NCBI GenBank assembly: GCA_031376385.1
Contig: JANMDQ010000011.1
Span: 1-26,942, forward strand
Source of the DNA: Aquisediminimonas sp031376385
Lineage (GTDB): Bacteria; Pseudomonadota; Alphaproteobacteria; Sphingomonadales; Sphingomonadaceae
Direction of reading: 5' to 3'
Length of the DNA: 26,942 nt
The notes under the pieces are model-generated. The model was given only the letters and a program-made list of their open reading frames with translations. It was not told the DNA's origin and searched no databases. Of this stretch, positions 22,040 through 26,942 are shown piece after piece. Positions within the stretch are counted from its first letter, which is position 1, and every line of letters begins with the position of its first letter. A program made the position numbers and the translations under genes.

Positions 22040-24625
22040 TCAAACGAGGCTTTTCGAAGCCTGCTCAAACACATCCTTGCTTAACCCTGGCTTGCCGAGG
22101 ATGCGGCTCAGTTCTGCTTTCATCATGTCACCGCGTGCTTCATCAAAGCGCCGCCAACGGCCGAGCGGGGGGAGGAGCTTCGATGCTGTCTGCGGGTTGA
22201 TCGGATCAAGCGCGATAATGATATCGGCAAGAAAAGCATATCCAGCACCGTCTGACCGGTGGAACTGCTGCTGATTGACTGAGAATGCGCTGGCCAGCGC
22301 GCGAACGCGATTGGGGTTAGTCAGGGCAAAATCGGGATGTGTTTGAAGCGCCCGCACCGCTTCAACTGTATCGTTGCGCGTTGCCATGGCTTGGGCAGAA
22401 AACCATTTGTCGATGACAAGTGGATTGCTGCGATAGCGATCATAAAAAGCGCTGAGTGCAGTGGCGCGCTGAGGCGCGTTTCCGTTCGCCAACGTTTGCA
22501 TGGCTGCCATGCGATCTGTCATATTGTCGCAACGCTCAAACTGATTAAGGGCAAGCGGCCCAACGTCTGCTGCACCTGTCGCAGCAATATAGCCAAGTGA
22601 GACATTGCGCATCCGACGCCCGCCCTTTGCTTCCGGCGTATACGCAAACGCCCCCTGACCCTGCGTCGCAAAGGCTGCGCGCCAATGATCGGACAGATTT
22701 GTCGCCAACTCCCGCCGCAACGCCTCTCGTGCTTCATGGACCGCATCGGGGTCCACAATCAGCATTTGATCGCCAATAAAGGCCTCAGACGGCAGCAACA
22801 CCGCCTCCGCAATGAAGGCAGGGTCCAGCGCATTGTTGGTGAGCGTATTGCGCACAGCCTCAATGACGTGCGTGTGATCCGCCGTTCCGCGCGAAACAGC
22901 GGCGACGAGCGTATCCACCATCAGTTGCTGCATCGCCTCATAGCGGCCAAAAGGATCATCGTCATGGGCGGCAAGAAATGCGAGTTCGTCGGCATCGCGA
23001 TCCGTTTCAACGGTGATTGGCGCTGAAAAACTGCGGTTGATCGACAAAGCTGGCTTGCGTGTAAATCCGGGGAACCGAAACGCTTGTTCCGCTGATGTCA
23101 GCAGTTCAAGTGTTTCGCCTTTGCTCTCTCCTGTATCGCGGTCAAAGAAGGCCACTTTCAGCGGTACCGCCATCGGTGGTTTATCTGTCTGCCCCGGTGT
23201 GTCTGGAACGCTTTGTGTAAGAGTGAGGACAGCGTCATTGCCTTCGTGGCTCAGGCTCGCCTTGACGCGCGGTGTTCCTGCGAAGCTATACCAGAGCCGG
23301 AACTGGGTAAGATCAACTCCGCTACTGTCCTCCATTGCCTTGACGAAATCTTCGCACGTGGCTGCATGTCCGTCATGCCGATCAAAATAGAGATCGGATC
23401 CCGCACGGAAAGCGTCTGCACCAAGCAAAGTGTGCAGCATTCGAATAATCTCTGCGCCTTTGTTGTAAACGGTCGCGGTGTAGAAGTTGCCGATCTCAAT
23501 ATAGGATTCCGGGCGGATCGGGTGGGCAAGGGGGCTGGCATCCTCCTGAAACTGTGATGCGCGCAGCATCCGAACATCTTCGATGCGTTTGACCGCAGCT
23601 GAACCTTGGTCAGCCGAGAACTGCTGATCGCGAAAGACAGTGAAACCTTCTTTCAGGCTCAACTGAAACCAATCACGACAGGTGACGCGATTGCCGGACC
23701 AGTTATGAAAATATTCATGCGCCACCACGCCCAGAACGCCGTCATAATCAATATCAGTGGCGGTTTCAGGATCGGCCAGGATGTAGCGAGAGTTAAAGAT
23801 ATTCAGCGACTTATTTTCCATCGCACCGAAATTGAAATCGGCAACCGCGACGATGTTGAATTCTCCCAGATCATATTCGCGGCCATAAACTTGCTCATCC
23901 CATGCCATGCTGGTTTTGAGTGCTTCCATCGCGTGGTGGGTTTTTGGCAGGTCAGCAGCTTCAACCCAAATATTAAGGTCAACATGCCTGCCGCTCATCG
24001 TTGTAAATGTGTCTCGGTTGGCCTGAAGATCGCCAGCGACCAGTGCAAAGAGATAAGAGGGCTTTGGAAATGGGTCAGTCCACTCAGCCCAGTGCAGGCC
24101 TTCATCAGCATCGCCGGAACCGGTCAGGTCACCATTGGATAGCAGAATGGGATATTTGGTCTTATCCGCCTCCAATCTGACTGTGTAGCGCGACAATATA
24201 TCTGGCCTGTCGGGGAAGAAGGTGATCCGCCGAAATCCTTCCGCTTCACACTGAGAGCACAGCATTCCACTGCTCGCATATAGCCCCATGAGTTTGGTGT
24301 TAGCGGCGGGATCAATTTCAACTTCGGTTTCAATGACAGCAGTTTCGCCTGATATGGCAATCACCAAGGTGCCGTCAGATAATCTCCAGTCCGAAACCTT
24401 CATGCCATTAACACTAACCGACACTGGCGTTAGGCCGTCGCCGTCCAGTCGAAGAGGCCTGTTGTGATTGCCGTTACGGACAACGGTCAGCGTCGCGCGA
24501 ACGCGGGTGCAAGTTGCTGCCAAATTGAAGTCAAGCTGGATGGTGGGAACTTGCCAATCAGGAACAGCATAGTCCCCGCGATATATAGTGGCAGGCGTGA
24601 TCGGTGCGTTTTGGGAGTCAAGCAT
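22040..24625 (-). CDS. pepN: Aminopeptidase N (M1 family)
   Basis: An 861-residue complete M1 zinc aminopeptidase, which trims N-terminal residues from peptides in the cytoplasm. GAMEN (267-271) binds the substrate N-terminus. The zinc site is HEYFHNWSGN (H303, E304 catalytic, H307) with E326 in LKEGFTV. The opening strand set and the long C-terminal helical domain (FDRDTGESKGETLELL... LANGNAPQRATALSAFYDRYRSNPL) match the bacterial PepN subgroup at normal length. ATG 24625 has no strong Shine-Dalgarno. It follows the merR-like gene by 48 bases carrying a near-tandem 13-base repeat. Confidence 0.96.
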   Translation of the reverse strand: MLDSQNAPITPATIYRGDYAVPDWQVPTIQLDFNLAATCTRVRATLTVVRNGNHNRPLRLDGDGLTPVSVSVNGMKVSDWRLSDGTLVIAISGETAVIETEVEIDPAANTKLMGLYASSGMLCSQCEAEGFRRITFFPDRPDILSRYTVRLEADKTKYPILLSNGDLTGSGDADEGLHWAEWTDPFPKPSYLFALVAGDLQANRDTFTTMSGRHVDLNIWVEAADLPKTHHAMEALKTSMAWDEQVYGREYDLGEFNIVAVADFNFGAMENKSLNIFNSRYILADPETATDIDYDGVLGVVAHEYFHNWSGNRVTCRDWFQLSLKEGFTVFRDQQFSADQGSAAVKRIEDVRMLRASQFQEDASPLAHPIRPESYIEIGNFYTATVYNKGAEIIRMLHTLLGADAFRAGSDLYFDRHDGHAATCEDFVKAMEDSSGVDLTQFRLWYSFAGTPRVKASLSHEGNDAVLTLTQSVPDTPGQTDKPPMAVPLKVAFFDRDTGESKGETLELLTSAEQAFRFPGFTRKPALSINRSFSAPITVETDRDADELAFLAAHDDDPFGRYEAMQQLMVDTLVAAVSRGTADHTHVIEAVRNTLTNNALDPAFIAEAVLLPSEAFIGDQMLIVDPDAVHEAREALRRELATNLSDHWRAAFATQGQGAFAYTPEAKGGRRMRNVSLGYIAATGAADVGPLALNQFERCDNMTDRMAAMQTLANGNAPQRATALSAFYDRYRSNPLVIDKWFSAQAMATRNDTVEAVRALQTHPDFALTNPNRVRALASAFSVNQQQFHRSDGAGYAFLADIIIALDPINPQTASKLLPPLGRWRRFDEARGDMMKAELSRILGKPGLSKDVFEQASKSLV

Positions 24626-24633
24626 GACGCAAC

Positions 24634-24675
24634 TCTATGGTGTGTTGCCTATTCGATCAACTTCTATGGTGTGTT
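24634..24675 (-). repeat. Near-tandem 13-base direct repeat upstream of pepN
   Basis: AACACACCATAGA (minus strand) occurs at 24634-24646 and again at 24663-24675, a 29-base period (nearly three helical turns). With one base indel the match extends through GTTG to 17 bases. The copies lie between the merR-like stop and pepN, the nearer one nine bases before the pepN ATG. They are candidate regulator binding sites or the relic of a local duplication. Confidence 0.65.
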
Positions 24676-25042
24676 ATTCTGCGGCGCTCAGTGCCCGCGC
24701 CAGGCGGTCACGAATGGCCATGAGAGCCGCCCTGACATCGTGATCGACGGTGTGGACGGAAACAGCGGCATCGCTTGTCACGGCATCCGTCTTCGTTCCG
24801 CCATTTAGGATCTTTTGAACCCCCTTTACCGTGTAGCCCTCAACATTGAGCCACTGGTTGATCTGGCGCGCGAGAGCACAATCCTCTGGGCGGTAGTAAC
24901 GACGGTTGCCTGCGCGTTGCAGAGGCTTCAATTGAGTAAACCGTGTCTCCCAATAACGCAGGATATGTTGCGGCAGGCCAAGGTCATCGGCTAATTCGCT
25001 GATCGACAGAAATGCGGAGGGTGATTTCGAAAGTTGCACCAT
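24674..25042 (-). CDS. MerR-family transcriptional regulator
   Basis: A 122-residue MerR-type DNA-binding protein. The winged helix-turn-helix runs from about residue 12 (LSISELADDLGLPQHILRYWETRF) with the RRYY wing (47-50) and the second helix pair LARQINQWLNVEGYTVKGVQKIL. A short C-terminal region without cysteines argues against metal sensing. This gene regularly follows ihfA in alphaproteobacteria; its target is not known to me. The start ATG 25042 is nine bases after the ihfA stop. A CGGGG/CCCCG hairpin (25044-25059) spans that junction and may tune its translation. Its stop lies within the upstream copy of the pepN repeat. Confidence 0.9.
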   Translation of the reverse strand: MVQLSKSPSAFLSISELADDLGLPQHILRYWETRFTQLKPLQRAGNRRYYRPEDCALARQINQWLNVEGYTVKGVQKILNGGTKTDAVTSDAAVSVHTVDHDVRAALMAIRDRLARALSAAE

Positions 25043-25051
25043 CCGGGGAAC

Positions 25052-25351
25052 TTACCCCGCAGCGATAATCTTGTCTCGCATTTTCTGGCTGGGCCGGAAT
25101 GTGAGAACGCGGCGCGGCGCAATTTCAACTTCAACGCCAGTTTTGGGGTTGCGCCCGACACGCGCATTTTTCTGTTTGATCTGGAATGTGCCAAAGCCTG
25201 ATATCTTCACATCATCTCCGCAGGTCATCGCTTCTGATAGAGTGTCGATTACCGCATCGACAATGTCATAGCATTCCGACCGCGACAGACCAATCCCGTC
25301 GTGGATCGCTTCTGACAGATCCGCTCTGGTCAAAGTGCCATTACCACTCAT
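25052..25351 (-). CDS. ihfA: Integration host factor subunit alpha
   Basis: A 99-residue HU/IHF-family DNA-bending protein. The DNA-binding arm GRNPKTG (66-72, intercalating P69) and the ISGFGTFQIKQK strand are clear. The N-terminal helices (TLTRADLSEAIHDGIGLSRSE) and position before the merR gene favour the alpha subunit. It pairs with IhfB elsewhere in the chromosome to shape promoters and recombination sites. Start ATG 25351 is preceded by GAGGGGG seven bases away, a strong ribosome-binding site. Confidence 0.95.
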   Translation of the reverse strand: MSGNGTLTRADLSEAIHDGIGLSRSECYDIVDAVIDTLSEAMTCGDDVKISGFGTFQIKQKNARVGRNPKTGVEVEIAPRRVLTFRPSQKMRDKIIAAG

Positions 25352-25393
25352 TCTAGTCCCCCTCTTACGCTACTGGCCCTATGGTTGGCTGCC

Positions 25394-25425
25394 CTTATAC
25401 TTAATGGACTAATCCGACGCGTCAA
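25394..25425 (-). promoter_or_regulatory. Candidate ihfA promoter
   Basis: On the minus strand TTGACG (25420-25425) is followed after 17 bases by AAGTAT (25397-25402), with TATAAG overlapping it. The pair lies between the fabH stop and ihfA, about 45 bases before the ihfA start. It would allow ihfA-merR to be transcribed separately from plsX-fabH. Confidence 0.4.
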
Positions 25426-25435
25426 CAGATGTAAA

Positions 25436-26395
25436 TTACATCCGAATGACAGACGCTCCCCATGTAAATCCACCGCCCATGGCTTCTAACACGGCAATGT
25501 CGCCCTGTTTGATGCGCCCGTCACGAACGGCCTGATCCAGTGCCAACGGCACGGAGGCCGCAGAAGTGTTGGCATGTTTATCAACGGTGACAATGACTTG
25601 CTCCGATGCAAGGCCAAGCTTGCGTGCCGTAGCGTCAAGTATGCGCAGGTTTGCCTGATGCGGCACAACCCAATCAATATCCTCGGCAGAAAGGTCTGCT
25701 TTTGCGACAACCTCCTTCAGAACTGCGGCCAAATTAGTGACTGCGTGCCGAAAAACCTCTGATCCCTTCATGCGGACCTTGCCGACCGTGCCAGTGGTGG
25801 ACGGGCCACCATCAACATACAGCAGGCCATTGTAACGGCCATCGGCGTGAAGGGCGGATGCGAGGATACCGCGTTCACCCTCCTGCGCCTCAAGGACGAC
25901 CGCCCCGGCTCCGTCCCCAAATAAAACGCAGGTCGTGCGGTCTTCCCAGTCAAGGATCCGGCTAAAGGTCTCGGCTCCAATGACGAGAGCACGATTGGCG
26001 GCGCCAGTGGTCAGCATCGCATCCGCCACGCTCAGGGCATAAAGAAAGCCAGAGCAGACGGCGGCAACGTCGAACGCGACGCAGTCATTGATGCCAAGGG
26101 CTGCCTGAACCTTAGTTGCGCTTGCCGGAAAGGTCTGATCCGGGGTCGCTGTGGCAAGGATGATCAGATCAATGTCACTCGCATCTAAATCACTGGCGAT
26201 GAGAGCCTCGCGAGCGGCGAGGGTGGCAAGCGACGCCGTGGTCTCATCAGGCCCGGCAATATGGCGGAACTTAATACCCGTGCGTTCGACTATCCATTCG
26301 TCACTTGTATCGACACGTTCGGAAAGCTCAGCATTGGAAACCCGGTTTGCAGGCAGTGCTGATCCTGTTCCGATGATGACGGAGCGGCGAGTCAT
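25436..26395 (-). CDS. fabH: Beta-ketoacyl-ACP synthase III
   Basis: A 319-residue KAS III, which starts fatty-acid synthesis by condensing acetyl-CoA with malonyl-ACP. The triad is present: C114 in FDVAAVCSGFLYAL, H246 in DWVVPHQANLRI, N276 in KHANTSAASVPLAL. DRTTCVLFGDGAGA (152-165) is the dimer/active-site loop. Length and motifs are normal. Its ATG overlaps the plsX stop (ATGA), so the two are co-translated in the usual phospholipid and fatty-acid initiation cluster. Confidence 0.97.
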   Translation of the reverse strand: MTRRSVIIGTGSALPANRVSNAELSERVDTSDEWIVERTGIKFRHIAGPDETTASLATLAAREALIASDLDASDIDLIILATATPDQTFPASATKVQAALGINDCVAFDVAAVCSGFLYALSVADAMLTTGAANRALVIGAETFSRILDWEDRTTCVLFGDGAGAVVLEAQEGERGILASALHADGRYNGLLYVDGGPSTTGTVGKVRMKGSEVFRHAVTNLAAVLKEVVAKADLSAEDIDWVVPHQANLRILDATARKLGLASEQVIVTVDKHANTSAASVPLALDQAVRDGRIKQGDIAVLEAMGGGFTWGASVIRM

Positions 26396-26942
26396 TCGCC
26401 TGCCTTCATGCTCACCTGCGCCAGATCGTCGGTAATCCGCTGTGTGATATTATCGGCGACAAGCCGCGCCGCGACACTGATCGCATTGGCGACCCCAATC
26501 GCACTGGCCGAGCCGTGGCTTTTCACCACGACACCGTTCAGGCCCAAGAACACAGCGCCATTGTGGATATTGGGATCGAGATGATGGCGGAGCAGTTCAG
26601 TTGCAGGCCGCGAAACCAGAAATCCGAATTTGGACCGGATCGAGCTTGTGAAAGCCCGCTTCAGCAAATCCGTCACAAAGCGCGCAGTGCCTTCAATTGT
26701 TTTGAGGGCAATATTACCCGAAAATCCGTCACAGACGATAACATCGCTCTCGCCGCGCGACAGTTTGTCACCTTCGACAAAACCCAGAAACTCCATCGGC
26801 AAATGCGGCGCAGCGCGCAGGACAGCGGCGGCATCGCGGATTTCGTCAGTGCCCTTCATCGCTTCGGTGCCAATGTTGAGGAGCGACACACGTGGCCGTT
26901 CAACACCCAGCGCGGTTCGCGAATAAGCCGCGCCCATGATCG
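26392..26942 (-). CDS. plsX: Phosphate acyltransferase PlsX, C-terminal part (cut by right edge)
   Basis: The last ~183 residues of PlsX, which makes acyl-phosphate from acyl-ACP for phospholipid synthesis. Visible family segments are ERPRVSLLNIGTEAMKG, EGDKLSRGESDVIVCDGFSGNIALKTIEG and GLNGVVVKSHGSASAIG. The frame continues past the window's right edge (the ATG near 26937 is internal, preceded by an isoleucine codon), so the N-terminal half is missing. It precedes fabH with a 4-base overlap. Confidence 0.93.
   Translation of the reverse strand, partial: IMGAAYSRTALGVERPRVSLLNIGTEAMKGTDEIRDAAAVLRAAPHLPMEFLGFVEGDKLSRGESDVIVCDGFSGNIALKTIEGTARFVTDLLKRAFTSSIRSKFGFLVSRPATELLRHHLDPNIHNGAVFLGLNGVVVKSHGSASAIGVANAISVAARLVADNITQRITDDLAQVSMKAGE

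Noticed and set aside
22047..22062. AGGCTT/AAGCCT hairpin with TTCG loop
   Set aside because: It lies inside the last codons of pepN and lacks a T run, so I do not call it a terminator.
23606..24142. 178-codon plus-strand frame
   Set aside because: It is antisense to the catalytic region of pepN, including the zinc site, and so is a shadow.
1..26942. CRISPR array, prophage, transposase, toxin-antitoxin or defence cluster
   Set aside because: No regularly spaced repeat array and no integrase, transposase or defence-type protein motifs were found; the gene content is ordinary housekeeping.

Overview
The window looks like a housekeeping stretch of an alphaproteobacterial chromosome, most likely a sphingomonad (Sphingomonadales). 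The evidence is the order plsX-fabH-ihfA-merR, a HemB whose zinc cysteines are replaced in the alphaproteobacterial manner, a compact TopoIV ParE, and two families of hairpin repeats of a type I recall as common in sphingomonad genomes. The assignment rests on recognition of families and gene order, not on a database search.

Layout from left to right. Positions 1-781 hold the end of valS and a small secreted protein. Positions 792-2799 (minus) hold a BioF2/CelD-type GNAT acyltransferase translationally coupled to a JmjC/cupin-like putative oxygenase. Positions 2897-6726 (plus) hold hemB, a RimJ/RimL-type GNAT and a large membrane protein fused to a spermidine-synthase-like Rossmann domain. 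Positions 6762-7310 hold a gamma carbonic anhydrase, convergent with a small lipoprotein. tRNA-Arg(ACG) is at 7892. Positions 7974-10264 hold a divergent XdhC-family / MocA-like pair, suggesting molybdenum cofactor maturation, with an SDR coupled to mocA. Positions 10261-12298 hold an alpha/beta hydrolase, a stand-alone SecD P1-head-like secreted protein and a J-domain protein.

Positions 12381-18189 (plus) hold parE, a class-A beta-lactamase-like serine hydrolase, the Kup K+ transporter and a 2'-5' RNA ligase-like 2H protein. The hydrolase and the 2H protein each start with TTG inside a 4-base TTGA overlap with the gene before. tRNA-Met(CAT) follows at 18232, then a 334-base gene-free gap containing a nested-hairpin mobile repeat. 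The rest is on the minus strand: a DJ-1/PfpI-like protein, a GT4 glycosyltransferase coupled to rarA, pepN, and the plsX-fabH-ihfA-merR cluster cut by the right edge.

I found no CRISPR array, transposase, prophage, toxin-antitoxin or defence cassette. The signals most worth a second look are: (i) a hairpin repeat at the 5' end of the glycosyltransferase gene that seems to supply its ribosome-binding sequence; (ii) a near-tandem 13-base repeat directly upstream of pepN; (iii) the coupled cupin/acyltransferase pair; (iv) the orphan SecD P1-like secreted protein; (v) the nested palindromic element after tRNA-Met. None of these is proven to be a new system.
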